Below, piece by piece: positions 19,497-29,703 of a stretch of DNA of 64,000 nucleotides. How positions within the stretch are numbered: position 1 is the stretch's first letter; the number at the start of each line of letters is the position of its first letter. The notes beneath the pieces are model-generated. The model searched no databases and had not been told where the DNA came from. It saw nothing but the letters and a program-made list of their open reading frames with translations. This DNA comes from Hymenobacter qilianensis (lineage in GTDB: Bacteria; Bacteroidota; Bacteroidia; Cytophagales; Hymenobacteraceae): the NCBI RefSeq assembly GCF_014489555.1, contig NZ_CP060784.1, forward strand, positions 1,674,001-1,738,000, read 5' to 3'. The position numbers and the translations under genes are program-made.

Positions 19497-21050
19497 ATGA
19501 AAAACCTGAAATACTGGCTTGGTCTGACCCTTTTGGGTTGGGCCAGCCACGCCTTTGCCCAAAGTGAAACGGATGCGCTACGGTATTCGCAGCTGCAATT
19601 TGGCGGCACCTCCCGCACGCTGGGTATCGGTGGGGCCAATGTAGCCGTGGGCGCCGACCTCGGCAACCTGGTGAGCAACCCAGCTGGTCTGGGGCTTTTC
19701 CAGCAGTCGGAAGTGACTTTCACGCCGGGGCTGAACATGGGCAATTCTACTACTTCGGGCACGGGTGCCCAATTATCGGAATCGCGCAACGGCTTGCAGA
19801 TAGGAAGTCTGGGGGCCGTTTTTGTGAATCGTCGCCCCGATGATGATAACACGTCGGACTGGCGGGCCGGGGCGTTTGCCGTAGGCCTGAACCGAATAAA
19901 CGATTTCAACACGAGCTTCCAATACTCAGGTACTGTTCAGGATAACCGATCCTTCTTTCAACGCCTTCGTGAACCCCGCTTGCTGAATGGCTCCCTGCCC
20001 CAAACGCTGGATGATATTGTTAAGCAGTTCAACGATAATGAGTATCTGGATCTGGAAGGCTTAGCGTATGGCGCTTATCTGACTAACATTCAGGATAATG
20101 GTCCGGGCACGGCGGAGCAGATTGTAACGGTGCCACGCAATGGCCCTATCCAGCAGCAGGAATCGGTGGTGAACGAGGGCTCCCAGACGCAGTTTGATTT
20201 CGGCTATGGAGCCAGCTTCCGGGACAAGATTTATATCGGGGGCGCTATTGGGGTTGTAAGCACCCGCTTCATTCAAACCCGCGTGTTCAGCGAGTTCGGT
20301 ACAGACCCCAATAGCGGGGTAAGCCTGACACTGCGGGATAATCTGGAGACGCGGGGAAATGGATTCAATGCACGCCTGGGGGCCATTTATCGGCCTAATG
20401 ACCAGGTTCGTTTTGGCGCCTCCGTCCAAACGCCAACGTTTATGCAGCTTGATGACACCTACAGCACTTTGCTCACCACACAGTTCACGCCAGCCGTTGA
20501 GTTCGTGAACGAGAATGGGCAAGTCATAGAATCGATTTCTGATGGCTCAGCTTCCACCGGTGGCGAGTTTAGCTACCGCCTGACTACGCCTTTCCGGGCA
20601 TCGGGGGGCGTGGCGGTGCTGATTGGCAAATTTGGTTTTGTGAGCGGCGACCTGGAATACGTTAACTATCCCAGCGCACGATTGAAGGACGATTCGGATA
20701 CTGGTCTCTCCGGCTCTTTCAACTCGCAAAACGACGCCATTGCGGCGCTGTACCGCCCCACGGTGAATCTGCGCATCGGTGGTGAGGCCCGCTACAATGC
20801 GTTTCGCTTTCGGCTGGGGTACGCACGCTACGGCAGCCCGTACGAAGACAGTGGCTTAAATGGCACTCAAAACTACTTCACCGGTGGCCTTGGCATTCGC
20901 CAGAACAAGTTTTTCCTAGACGTGGCAGGTGTTTACAATACTGGTAATCAATACTATCGGGCTTATACCCTGAACTCTGGCAATGAGCCTGTAATTACCG
21001 TGGATGCCAACCGCTTTATTACTTCTTTAACCGCTGGTATTACTTTCTAG
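19497..21050 (+). CDS. Outer-membrane beta-barrel protein, OmpP1/FadL (PorV-like) type
   Basis: A 517-residue outer-membrane protein. It has a signal peptide MKNLKYWLGLTLLGWASHAFA cleaved before QSETDALRYSQ. The early segment GGTSRTLGIGGANVAVGADLGNLVSNPAGLGLFQ is the typical N-terminus of Toluene_X/OmpP1 and PorV-like barrels. The rest alternates amphipathic strands and ends with an aromatic residue (LTAGITF), as expected for BAM insertion. FadL-type proteins move hydrophobic substrates; PorV is the type IX shuttle. I cannot separate these from sequence alone. It follows the lipoprotein at 18216 by 67 bp on the same strand. The frame is intact, including an in-frame G6 near 20606. Confidence 0.8.
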   Translation: MKNLKYWLGLTLLGWASHAFAQSETDALRYSQLQFGGTSRTLGIGGANVAVGADLGNLVSNPAGLGLFQQSEVTFTPGLNMGNSTTSGTGAQLSESRNGLQIGSLGAVFVNRRPDDDNTSDWRAGAFAVGLNRINDFNTSFQYSGTVQDNRSFFQRLREPRLLNGSLPQTLDDIVKQFNDNEYLDLEGLAYGAYLTNIQDNGPGTAEQIVTVPRNGPIQQQESVVNEGSQTQFDFGYGASFRDKIYIGGAIGVVSTRFIQTRVFSEFGTDPNSGVSLTLRDNLETRGNGFNARLGAIYRPNDQVRFGASVQTPTFMQLDDTYSTLLTTQFTPAVEFVNENGQVIESISDGSASTGGEFSYRLTTPFRASGGVAVLIGKFGFVSGDLEYVNYPSARLKDDSDTGLSGSFNSQNDAIAALYRPTVNLRIGGEARYNAFRFRLGYARYGSPYEDSGLNGTQNYFTGGLGIRQNKFFLDVAGVYNTGNQYYRAYTLNSGNEPVITVDANRFITSLTAGITF

Positions 21051-21069
21051 CCAGCAGTAGCTACCACAA

Positions 21070-21110
21070 TAAAAAGGGCTGTTTCCACTTATGGAGGCAG
21101 CCCTTTTTAT
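21070..21110. terminator. Bidirectional terminator between the OmpP1-like gene and GT39 copy 1
   Basis: AAAAAGGGCTG and its complement CAGCCCTTTTT flank a loop with an additional short TCCA/TGGA pairing. It lies between two convergent genes. Confidence 0.85.
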
Positions 21111-21115
21111 TACTT

Positions 21116-22802
21116 CTAATTTTTAGGTTTTTTCTCTTTTGCTGCCTTCGATTTCTCTGCCCCTTTCGGCTTCTTTTCCTTCAATTTCTCGCTTTCAGGC
21201 TTCTTTACGGCCTGCAGATACAATGCTGCACAATTGTTTTCACGCAGTACGGGGATAGTCTCAAAACGATCCTGCACGAAGGCTCTGTCACTTTCGCCAC
21301 ACACTAAGACAAGCTCACCGACATGTAAAGTATAGCCTTCGGAACGATACTTAATGGTGACATCGTGGCCATAGTCTTTGCGAGCTCCTATGGCGTAAAA
21401 TGTCATCGTTGGCTCGTAGTTCTGATCACTAAAGACGGTGTATTTAGTTGCCTGTGGAACTTGCTCCCGTAGTGCTTTGATCTGAAACCCATGCTGCAGG
21501 TTATTGTCAGTAAAGCGCAGACTGTGGAGGTAATTTAGCTTGTCGACGATGCGCTGAACAGGATAAAAGAATAAAGCAGCGATGAACAGGAGAACAAGGC
21601 AAGTGCGTCTCCAGGGCGTGACCTGCTGGCGTAGGAGCACCTCAGCGGCGCGCCCAAATCCTAATCCCACAACTAAGGAGGCCAAAGGAAATACGGGCGC
21701 ATCATACCACACCAACTTTGTTTTAGCTGTGCTGATGATAGTGATATGAAATACGAAGAGTAGCGCCACTAGCCAGGCTAGCTTATGGCTGAGCGTTTCA
21801 CGTGGCTGTATGCCCAGCATGAACAAGCCAAACGGCAGCGCCAGCAGCCAGGGGGCAAATCTTCTATCGTAAAGATTCTGGATAAACCAGTACCAAGGGT
21901 GAGAGTGGTTGTCAAGTGTGCCCAGTAGGCGCCCACCCAGCTCATTGTCTGACACCGCTCTCCAGTAGCCAGGATTATACTGCTCCCTGGCTATATAATA
22001 GCTGGCAATAACCGCGATGACTGCTATCATTGCTACATATACCTCCCGGCGCCGCAGCAACCAGAAAAGGCGTCGGCGCCATACTGTATAAAAGACAAGC
22101 GGTGGTAGCCAAAACAGACCTGCTACCCCTTTGGTGAGAGCTGCCAGAGCTATAGCCGTGGCAAAGCCCACGAGTGCCCCCGGCGCCCCGATTCTAAATA
22201 CCAAAAAAAGAACAGCGCAGCACTCGTGAGCATAAAGGTCAGCAAGGCATCATAATCGCCGGTGCGCGTAACATGCTGATCTATATAGCCATCGGAAGTG
22301 AGTAGTACGATGACGGCAAAAACGCCCCCAGCATCTGCCGTAGATAAAATCGGGCAAAAACATACAACACGATGACCGTAGCGAGGGCGGCGAAGGCCGA
22401 TGGCAATCGGAGGGCAGTGTTAGAATAGCCAAACAGGCGTAAGGAAAGCACCTCTAGCCAGATCATAAGAGGCGGCTTCGTATTCCACATATCAGGTGCG
22501 CCGCCAAAATATGTTACTAGCCAGTTGTTATTCAGATCCATCTCAGCTGCGTTTACAGCTAAGCGGCCTTCATCCCACATAGGAATAGGATTGACCCCTA
22601 ATTGATAGAATAATGAGTAGAAAATTAATGGCAGCAGCAGTAGCAATAGCAAGTGGGGCAACCAGCGCGGCCAAGGATCAGCAGAAGAGGGTAAGCCTGT
22701 TTCGGGGGAAGAAAGCATACAAGAAAATAGATGATTGAATAGCGCCGTTGGGTAGTGAGAATCGAAGACGTTTTGGTCAGGATGGATAGTAAGAGTGGTC
22801 AC
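21116..22802 (-). CDS. GT39/ArnT-like membrane glycosyltransferase, copy 1 (two apparent frameshifts)
   Basis: A GT-C-fold inner-membrane transferase that uses polyprenyl-phosphate sugars. The first periplasmic loop has the signature PMWDEGRLAVNAAEM with the catalytic Asp, then PDMWNTKPPLMIWLEVLS, both shared with copy 2 (33629). Breaks occur at five C at 22325-22329 (one more base gives LRQMLGGVFAVIVLLTSDG) and at 22177-22181 (gives WYLESGRRGALVGFATAIAL). Restored, the protein has about 562 residues and aligns end to end with copy 2 through RTGDYDALLTF, ALTKGVAG, NELGGR and LVWYDAP. The C-terminal tail is Lys-rich (KKPKGAEKSKAAKEKKPKN). Starts at 22802 or 22718 are possible. It is divergent from the lipoprotein at 22928. 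Acceptor unknown: lipid A, lipoprotein or glycan are all possible. Confidence 0.82.
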
Positions 22803-22927
22803 AAATATATTATCAACAGGCAGCTAGCCTGGCTTTTTTTGTTTTCAACTAAGAAAACGCTCTATTTTGCGGGCCTGATTTTAACTGAATAGCCATCCGG
22901 TTCCCCGTATTTCCCTTTCTACATTTT

Positions 22928-23464
22928 ATGCGATTTCCCCTTTGTGTTCTATTCCTCTGCAGCCTGCTAAGTGCCTGTTCAAAGAAAAAACCGGAAGCTC
23001 CCCAGGGCAACGTAGTTGCTCATAATGACTTTGAGAACTTGGAGGGATGGATACCTGCGGAAACGGCAGGGAGCCTGACACAGGAGGCCGCGCACTCCGG
23101 TACTACCGCGCTAAAGGTGGGACCAGGCCTGAATTACAGCATGAGCTACTCTAACATGTTAGGTAAATTCAGTAAAGTTCGGCCCAACAAAATCCGGGTG
23201 GCGGCGTGGGGGCTGCTTCCCACCAAAAACTCTAACCCCGTACTGGTAACCGAACTAGTTAATCCTACGAATGGGACTAAGCTGATTTGGGAGGGCGTAA
23301 CTTTTGGAAAAGATCAGAAGTATGGCCGCTGGATCAGACGATATGCTGACATTACGTTGCCTCCCGAAGCTACCTACGACACTCAGATATTTGTGTACGC
23401 TTGGAATAACGGCGGTATTGAGCCCGCTTATGTCGACGATTTGGAAATAACCATATTAGAGTAG
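22928..23464 (+). CDS. Jelly-roll-like lipoprotein A (paralogue 1 of 3)
   Basis: A 178-residue lipoprotein with signal MRFPLCVLFLCSLLSAC. The mature part looks like one beta-sandwich carbohydrate-binding-type domain: opening FENLEGWIPAE, then AAHSGTTALKVGPGLNYSMSYSN, RVAAWGLLPT, and the closing strand AYVDDLEITILE. Paralogues at 33080 and 35412 share FE-x-(F/L)-(E/D)-GW, AH(S/T)G-x2-(S/A)-(I/L)KV and a final Y-x-DD-(L/V). Each is transcribed away from a large membrane protein gene; here it is GT39 copy 1, 125 bp away. The context suggests a binding or acceptor role in envelope glycosylation, which is inference. A perfect long hairpin follows the stop. Confidence 0.75.
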   Translation: MRFPLCVLFLCSLLSACSKKKPEAPQGNVVAHNDFENLEGWIPAETAGSLTQEAAHSGTTALKVGPGLNYSMSYSNMLGKFSKVRPNKIRVAAWGLLPTKNSNPVLVTELVNPTNGTKLIWEGVTFGKDQKYGRWIRRYADITLPPEATYDTQIFVYAWNNGGIEPAYVDDLEITILE

Positions 23465-23472
23465 TCCTACCA

Positions 23473-23528
23473 CCCCAAAAGGCACGAGCCGGACCCGTGC
23501 TTACGGGTCCGGCTCGTGCCTTTTGGGG
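23473..23528. terminator. Perfect 25-bp-stem hairpin between convergent lipoprotein genes
   Basis: A stem of 25 perfectly paired bases (left arm starting CCCCAAAAGGCACGAG) has a six-base TGCTTA loop. It lacks a clear T run beyond the TTTT inside the stem. It probably terminates both convergent genes, but the length is far above what termination needs. Confidence 0.75.
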
Positions 23529-23611
23529 TATTCTTGCTTAGTTAAGAATTGCAATGCCTGTCTTGGCATTCGCTCAGACCAGATTGTCATTCACCCATGT
23601 CTCGGCAAGTA

Positions 23612-24571
23612 TTAAGGCTGCTGCTTGGTAACGCGCACGCGCAAATCGACGGTGGGGCGGTCGGAGGTCGGGAGTTTCTCCACTAGTATCAATCCAGTTT
23701 GCCCCCCAGTAGTGCGAAAGGCAAATACCTGGTTGAGGGCCAGCGGTGCGGTGCGCGTGACGGTTGTGTTCTGTCCGTTGTCGAAAGCGGTGGTAAGGGC
23801 TTGTGGATTGGTAGCGCCAGCAAAGGCGGTAGGAAGAAGCTGGGTTTGCTTGAGGATGGTCTGGTTTCTTGCCGGCCACGCCCTGATGCCTAAGATACCG
23901 TTTGCAGTAAACAACGGCTCGGCGGGTGTAACAAGAATAGGCGCGTTGCCGGATGAGGGAAAGTACAGTACATCGACGCGCTGCTGAACAACAGGATTGG
24001 TGCGCACAGCGCTATTAGGGAACAGTAAGCCTGCATCCAGGTCCAGAAAGCTCAGCGTGCGTTGTGACGTGGGCGCTTGCAGGCGGGTAATGTATTCATG
24101 GTAAGTAACAGTCAGTGAGTCGGTTTTGCGGGTCGTGAGCTGGAAACGGCGACTGGCTTTGTTGCCATCAGCATCGGTGACCTCAAAGCGCCACGTTTCG
24201 CGGCCTGAAGTAGTGCGCGTACCAAAAGTGAACTGGTAGGCGAGCTTGCGAACTGTAAGCAAGGAGTCGAGATACACCACGCTATCCTTAGGAGCCAGAT
24301 TGGGGTCGTAGGGGCTGGCGTAGACGAAGGGAACCGACTGGGGCTCGTACTTCACCGTGATGAGCAGGCGCTGGAGCAGCGGCCCGTTGGCTGAGTCGCG
24401 GTTATCGGTGAAGATGCGCGTGGAAAGCGTATCGCCGGGGGCCGTCACGAGGCGGTCGTTACTCACGAAGCGGCTGTTGCCAACAAAGTCAATCCGCGGG
24501 CCGGAGCTGGGGTCAGGGGTGCAGGCTGCCAGCAAGCTCAGCAGCGACAGAAGAAACAGAGACAGACGCAT
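23612..24571 (-). CDS. Lipoprotein of unknown function with beta-rich domains
   Basis: A 319-residue predicted lipoprotein. The ATG at 24571 gives MRLSLFLLSLLSLLAAC with the lipobox LLAAC. After a short Pro/Ser linker there is a beta-sandwich-like region with FVSNDRLVTAPGDTLSTRIFTDN and RRLLITVKYEP-like strands, RETWRFEVTDADGNKASRRFQL (a typical Ig/PKD-like ending), and a second half about residues 150-319 with no recognised motif. It contains no catalytic signature. The frame is intact and carries an intact GCCCCCC hexamer at 23702. It converges with lipoprotein A over the long hairpin. Role unknown; Bacteroidetes carry many such lipoproteins of the DUF4625 or similar type. Confidence 0.7.
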   Translation of the reverse strand: MRLSLFLLSLLSLLAACTPDPSSGPRIDFVGNSRFVSNDRLVTAPGDTLSTRIFTDNRDSANGPLLQRLLITVKYEPQSVPFVYASPYDPNLAPKDSVVYLDSLLTVRKLAYQFTFGTRTTSGRETWRFEVTDADGNKASRRFQLTTRKTDSLTVTYHEYITRLQAPTSQRTLSFLDLDAGLLFPNSAVRTNPVVQQRVDVLYFPSSGNAPILVTPAEPLFTANGILGIRAWPARNQTILKQTQLLPTAFAGATNPQALTTAFDNGQNTTVTRTAPLALNQVFAFRTTGGQTGLILVEKLPTSDRPTVDLRVRVTKQQP

Positions 24572-24755
24572 AGGCAGCAAAGGTCGGGGATGGCGGGCGA
24601 ATGCTAACGCGCCTAACGCAGATGCTAGTACGCAATCATCGGAGTGGTGTCGGCTACTTTAATCCAAATTGCCCCCAGGGTCCAAATTTTACCACCACTT
24701 TGATTTATTGAATACCTTTAACCCACATAACTCCGCCGTCTTTTTATTTCACTCT

Positions 24756-26976
24756 ATGAAGTTTCGCTCTTTCGGGCTGGCCTTGTTGCTCACCACGGCC
24801 AGTCCTGCATTAATACCCCAAATTGCCCCCAGGCCGTTGCCCAGCAAAAACAAGCCATTACCCTCGAAGATATCTGGTCAAAGCCCACCTTCCGGGCTCG
24901 TTCCGTACCCGGCTTCAACTGGATGCGCGACGGCCGCTACTACTCGGCCCTTAGCGAAGGCAACCTGGTACAGTCGGATGTGACCACTGGCAAGCCGGTA
25001 AGCACGTTGGTTTCAGCTCAGGATCTGCGTGTAGTCGGCAGCAACGAACCCTTGGCCGTAGATGGCTACAGCTTCAATGCCGACGAGCAGAAAATCTTGT
25101 TCTGGACTGCCGAAGAGCCGATTTACCGCCGCAGCTCCAAGGCCAATTACTTCGTGTTTGATCGGGCTACTAAGAAATTAGCCCCCCTGAGTGCCGGCGG
25201 CAAGCAAAGCTACGCCACCTTCTCGCCCGATGGCAAGCGCGTAGCCTTCGCCCGCGACAACAACCTGTTTGTGGTGGATCTGGCTACGATGCAGGAGAAA
25301 GCGGTGACCACTGATGGCGTCGTGAACAAAATCATCAACGGCTCGGCCGATTGGGTGTATGAAGAGGAATTTTCCTTTGCTCAGGGCTTTTTTTGGTCGC
25401 CGGATAGCCGGCAGGTGGCTTTTTACACTTTCGACGAAAGCCAGGTGCCCGAGTATAACATGCAGGAGTGGGGCGCGCTTTACCCCAAAGACTACCGCTA
25501 TAAGTACCCCAAGGCCGGCGAGAAAAACTCAGTCGTAAGCGTGTCGGTGCACGATGTAGCGGCCGGCCGCACCACCAAGATGGACGTAGGACCTGAAGCC
25601 GATCAGTACATTCCACGGGTGCTCTGGACCAAAACGCCCAATCTGCTCAGCATTCAGCGCATGAACCGCCTGCAGAATAAGCTGGAACTGCTACACGCTG
25701 ATGCGGCCACTGGTAAAACCCAGGTGGTACTCACTGATACTGACCCGGCTTACGTGGACGTAGCCGATGACCTGCGCTACCTCAACGACGGCAAGCAATT
25801 TATTTTCAGCAGCGAAAAGGACGGTTACCGTCATTTGTACCTGTATGACATGAAGGGCAAGCTGGCCCGGCAGCTGACCAAAGGCAACTGGGAAATCGGC
25901 GCCATAGAAGGCCTCGATGAGAAAAACGGGCAAGTGTATTTTACCAGCACCGAAGCTTCGCCCTTGCAGCGCCACTTATACCGCGTGAGCTTGAAGGGTA
26001 AAGGCAAAAGCCGCTTGGGCGAAACAGGCGCCGGTACCGACGTTGTAAATATCAGCCCCGATACCCGCTACTACCTTAACTACCACTCTGCCGCCGGCGA
26101 GCCTACTACCGTAAGCCTGCGAAATGGCCAGGACGGAAAACTGGTAAAGGTGTTGGAAGACAACGCTGCTCTGCGCCAAACCCTGAGCCAGTACAACATG
26201 GGCAAGGTGGAGTTCTTCGACTTCAAAACCTCTGAAGGCACCACGCTCAACGGCTGGATGATTAAGCCTGCCAACTTTGATCCTAGCAAGAAATACCCGT
26301 GCTCATGCACGTATACGGCGGCCCCGGCTCCCAAACCGTGCTCGATAACACCGGCGGTGGCGTGGCCTTGACCAACTACCTCTGGCATCAGATGCTGGCC
26401 CAAAACGGATACATCGTGGTGTCGGTGGATGGACGTGGAACGGGTGCCCGGGGGGCAAAATTCAAGAAAAGCACCTACGCGAATCTCGGTAAGCTCGAAA
26501 CCATCGACCAGGGCGAAGGCGCCAAATACCTCGGCACGCTGCCCTACGTAGACAAAAGCCGCATCGGCATCTGGGGCTGGAGCTTTGGCGGCTACATGAC
26601 GGCTCTGGCCATGACCAAGGAAGCTGATTTGTTTAAGGCCGGCATTTCGGTAGCGCCCGTTACCAACTGGCGCTACTACGACACCGTGTACACCGAGCGT
26701 TTCCTGAAAACGCCCCAGGAAAACCCCGGCGGCTACGACGACAACTCGCCCGTACAGTTTGCAGAGCAGCTGAAAGGCAAGTACTTACTGGTGCACGGTA
26801 CCGGCGACGACAATGTGCATTTCCAGAACTCTGTAGCCTGGACCGATGCGCTGGTGAAAGCCAATAAAGACTATCAGACGCTGTACTACCCCAACCGCAA
26901 CCACGGTATTTCGGGTGGCAACACGCGCCTGCACCTCTACCGCCAGATGACCGATTTTATATTGAAGAATCTGTAA
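24756..26976 (+). CDS. Dipeptidyl peptidase IV family serine peptidase (S9B), two apparent frameshifts
   Basis: A secreted peptidase releasing X-Pro or X-Ala dipeptides. The ATG at 24756 gives the signal MKFRSFGLALLLTTASPALI. The beta-propeller DPPIV_N region spans roughly residues 60-480 and includes the double-Glu motif region DWVYEEEF that binds the substrate N-terminus. The hydrolase domain has GWSFGGYMT (Ser nucleophile), GTGDDNVHFQN (Asp) and NRNHGIS (His). Breaks: five C at 24826-24830 (one more gives IAPQAVAQQKQAITLEDIW) and three C at 26296-26298 (one more gives KKYPVLMHVYGGPGSQTV). Restored length is 740, normal for bacterial DPP4. The Cs lost here include a C4 run, so the error is not limited to C6. 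Confidence 0.9.
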
Positions 26977-26977
26977 T

Positions 26978-26999
26978 AGGTTATTTGGGGGGCTTTTTT
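26978..26999 (+). repeat. Left copy of a 22-bp exact inverted repeat; orphan terminator-like arm
   Basis: AGGTTATTTGGGGGGC followed by six T lies directly after the DPP4 stop codon. Its exact reverse complement is at 37723-37744, directly on the stop of the FkbM gene. The GGGGGGCTTTTTT part resembles a terminator arm, but no local complementary arm exists. It may mark a boundary of the 10.7-kb block. Confidence 0.8.
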
Positions 27000-27059
27000 G
27001 TAGGACGATTTACCCTCCCATCCTACGCCATTCTCGTTGTTTATAAGCTGCTCTTTCTA

Positions 27060-28543
27060 ATGGTCCGCATACCAAAAATCCTCGGCCTGGCTGGCTTTTT
27101 ATTGATGGCAAGTGCGTGTCAGCGCGACAAGCCGGCTGTAACTGAAGCATCAGAACCAGAGCTGGCTGAGGATTTTTTGGATACCATTCCGGCAGCTACC
27201 CCACTGGACACTACATCTGGGTCTTGGCACCGCTTGGCCAAGCGTACCAACCCCAATGCGCCACTACTAAGCGGCCGGAGCTTGCGCGGCGTTATCAAAT
27301 TGCCCCCCGGTGTGCCCCCGCCACCCGAAGCGGAGCTGCACGATATCACGCTGAAAGCCAGCGAGTATTTTCGCATTGACCCTACACAAGCCAGTGAAGT
27401 GCATGGTCGCGAAGGCACTATTGTGCGGATTCCGGCCGGCTCCTTAGTGACAGAAAAGCAAGCCCCAGCTCGTGGCCCCGTGTGGGTTGAGTTGAAGGAA
27501 TGCTACTCCATGGCCGATATTCTGCTCTCCAACCTCTCCACCGTTTCCGACAATAACGACCTGCTCGAAACGGGTGGCATTGTGCTGGTGCAGGCATCGG
27601 CTCAAGGACAGCCGTTGCGGGTGGCCGAAGGGCAAACAATTCAGATTGATATGCCCGCCCCGCGCCGCCAGCCTGGAATGCGCCTTTCGCGTGGGCTGGG
27701 CGACCGCCGCAAGCTGCTACGATGGGTAGCGCTTACTCCAGAGGCAGAGCCAGCGGAAGAAAAATTCTATACGGAGCCCGAAAAGATGCCCGCCTACGGC
27801 AAAGGCCCGGCCGATATCAATAAGCTTATTCGGTACCCTAAGCAAGCCATTGCTAATCAAACCCAAGGGCTGGTTTTTGCCGCTTTTGTGGTAGATGAGG
27901 CCGGCCGCGTGGTAAATCCCAAGATTGTGCGCGGCATCGGCGACGGCTGCGACGAGGAACTGTTGCGCGTGCTGCGCCAAACCTCCGGCAGCTGGAAACC
28001 CGGATTGCAAGCTGGCAAAGCCGTGAAAGTAAAAATGGTGCTGCCTGTGCGCTTTGCCTTCTACGCAGGGTTGGCCTCGTCGCTCGATAGTACTGCCAAT
28101 ACAGAAGCCACGCCTGACTCAACGATGGTGCTGGCCAACGAAGAAATGCCCCCAGTGAGCCCAGCTTTAAAGCGGAGCCCACTGACCGTTACTTATTCAG
28201 CAGCGCCCAACTCGGCTGGCTCAACTGTGACCGGGTGTGGCACGCTACCGGCAACCCCTCCACCGACCTTCTCGCTACTGCCGATACCGACCCCGGCACT
28301 AGTGTTTATCTCGTGTTTCGGGAGGCCAAAACCTTGATAACTGGTCAGCCGGAAGAAGGAGGCTATGCTTTCCGAAATGTGCCGGCTAATAAGCGCGCCG
28401 TCCTCATTGGCATCCGCTATCAAAACGATGTGCCATTCGTGGCCCTGCGCGAAACCACGACCGGCCGCCACGCCACCGAAGCCCTAGCTTTCCGCGAAAC
28501 GACTTTGGAAGAGCTGGAGCGAATGCTGGAGCGTTTAAAGTGA
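27060..28543 (+). CDS. Lipoprotein with internal TonB C-terminal domain (apparent frameshift at 28149-28153)
   Basis: A 494-residue lipoprotein with an unusual layout. The ATG at 27060 gives MVRIPKILGLAGFLLMASAC with the lipobox ASAC. Residues about 80-240 form a domain with EGTIVRIPAGSLVT and PVWVELKECYSMADILLSN, reminiscent of ZU5-like/anti-sigma-associated domains in Bacteroidetes. Residues about 245-345 are a TonB_C-type energy transducer domain: INKLIRYPKQAIANQTQGLV, FVVDEAGRVVNPKIVRGIG, LRQTSGSWKPGLQAGK and VKMVLPVRF. Five C at 28149-28153 break the frame; one more C gives EMPPSEPSFKAEPTDRYLFS and a C-terminal domain ending LEELERMLERLK. TonB domains are normally on inner-membrane proteins, so a lipid-anchored copy is notable. 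It may bind envelope partners rather than energise transport. Confidence 0.82.
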
Positions 28544-28601
28544 GCCGGTTTCATAGAAAACAGCTTATTAGAAGGGTTCTCGAATTAATGAATTGCCCCT
28601 A

Positions 28602-29573
28602 CTAGCTATTATGCGGAGCTAAAGGCATTGTTGGAGTGGGAACTTCTTCCAGTGGGATATTAGTGTCAGAGATGATGTACAGAGGTCGTTGCCTTACGTT
28701 CGCGCTTAGCCTAGCGATGTACTCTCCGATTATACCGATGGCTATTAACTGAATGCCACCCATAAACAGAATGCTTACCATGAGAGACGACCAACCAGGT
28801 TCGTAATCTTTGGTTATAAATCGGGCATAAAGCGTATACACCATTACCAAAAAGGCAACTCCCGACACGATAAATCCGCCTATGGTTGCTGCTTTCAAAG
28901 GCGCATCTGAGAAGCCAGTAATACCATCTAATGCCAGGCGGATCATTTTGCGATACGTGTAGCCAGTTGCCCCACCTGCCCGCTCGGCCCGATCATATTC
29001 TAGATAGGTTTGACGGTAGCCAATCCAGGAAATTTGCCCCCTGATAAACTTGTTTTGTTCGGGCATTTGCTTCAACGCATTCACCACTTTACGTGAGATA
29101 ATGCGAAAATCTCCCGTATCTACTGGAATGGATATGTGCGTAATACTAGCCAATACCCGATAAAATAATCTGGCTGTGAACTTCTTGGCAGCGCTTTCCC
29201 CCTTGCGTGAGCGACGCTTGGCATATACTACCTCATAGCCCTCCTGTAGCTTTTGGTACAGCTTAGGAATTAACTCGGGAGGATCCTGCAAGTCAGCATC
29301 AATGATTACCACAGCCGCGCCTGCTGCTAAGTCTAAGCCAGCAGTGACGGCAATCTGGTGACCAAAATTACGACTGAAATCAATGTAGCGAACCTGCGGG
29401 TCGCTAGCCGTTAAATCATGAATTAAAGTTAAGGAGCGGTCGCGCGAGCCATCATTAATAAAAATGAACTCGTATTGCACAGCCATTGGGTCGATCACGC
29501 TGCGCAACCGCTTGTAGAGGGCTTCAATGTTTGACTCTTCGTTATAGATGGGAACAATAATAGATAAGTCCAT
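28602..29573 (-). CDS. GT2 polyprenyl-phosphate glycosyltransferase (GtrB/DPM1-like, two C-terminal membrane segments)
   Basis: A 323-residue GT-A enzyme that transfers a sugar from a nucleotide donor to polyprenyl phosphate on the cytoplasmic face. It shows IIVPIYNEESNIEALY, FINDGSRDRS, RNFGHQIAVTAG and the DxD-type IIDADLQDPPELIP, all GtrB/ArnC-like. Two membrane segments follow (IGGFIVSGVAFLVMVYTLYA; LMVSILFMGGIQLIAIGIIG) with the conserved GEYIARL. Length is standard and the frame is intact. A polyprenyl-P-sugar made here would be a suitable donor for the GT39/GT-C enzymes nearby at 21116 and 33629. The segment through to about 36 kb is visibly richer in A/T than its surroundings. Confidence 0.92.
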   Translation of the reverse strand: MDLSIIVPIYNEESNIEALYKRLRSVIDPMAVQYEFIFINDGSRDRSLTLIHDLTASDPQVRYIDFSRNFGHQIAVTAGLDLAAGAAVVIIDADLQDPPELIPKLYQKLQEGYEVVYAKRRSRKGESAAKKFTARLFYRVLASITHISIPVDTGDFRIISRKVVNALKQMPEQNKFIRGQISWIGYRQTYLEYDRAERAGGATGYTYRKMIRLALDGITGFSDAPLKAATIGGFIVSGVAFLVMVYTLYARFITKDYEPGWSSLMVSILFMGGIQLIAIGIIGEYIARLSANVRQRPLYIISDTNIPLEEVPTPTMPLAPHNS

Positions 29574-29703
29574 AAGTCAGGTAGTCGGAGGTAGGAAGCG
29601 AGTAAGTGCCAAAACGAGCGCTATGCGGATAGTAAGAAGGTTAAACCTACTTGGTAGAAGGTGTTAAATATCTGTTTTTCAAAATGTTGAGATGCTTGTA
29701 AAG

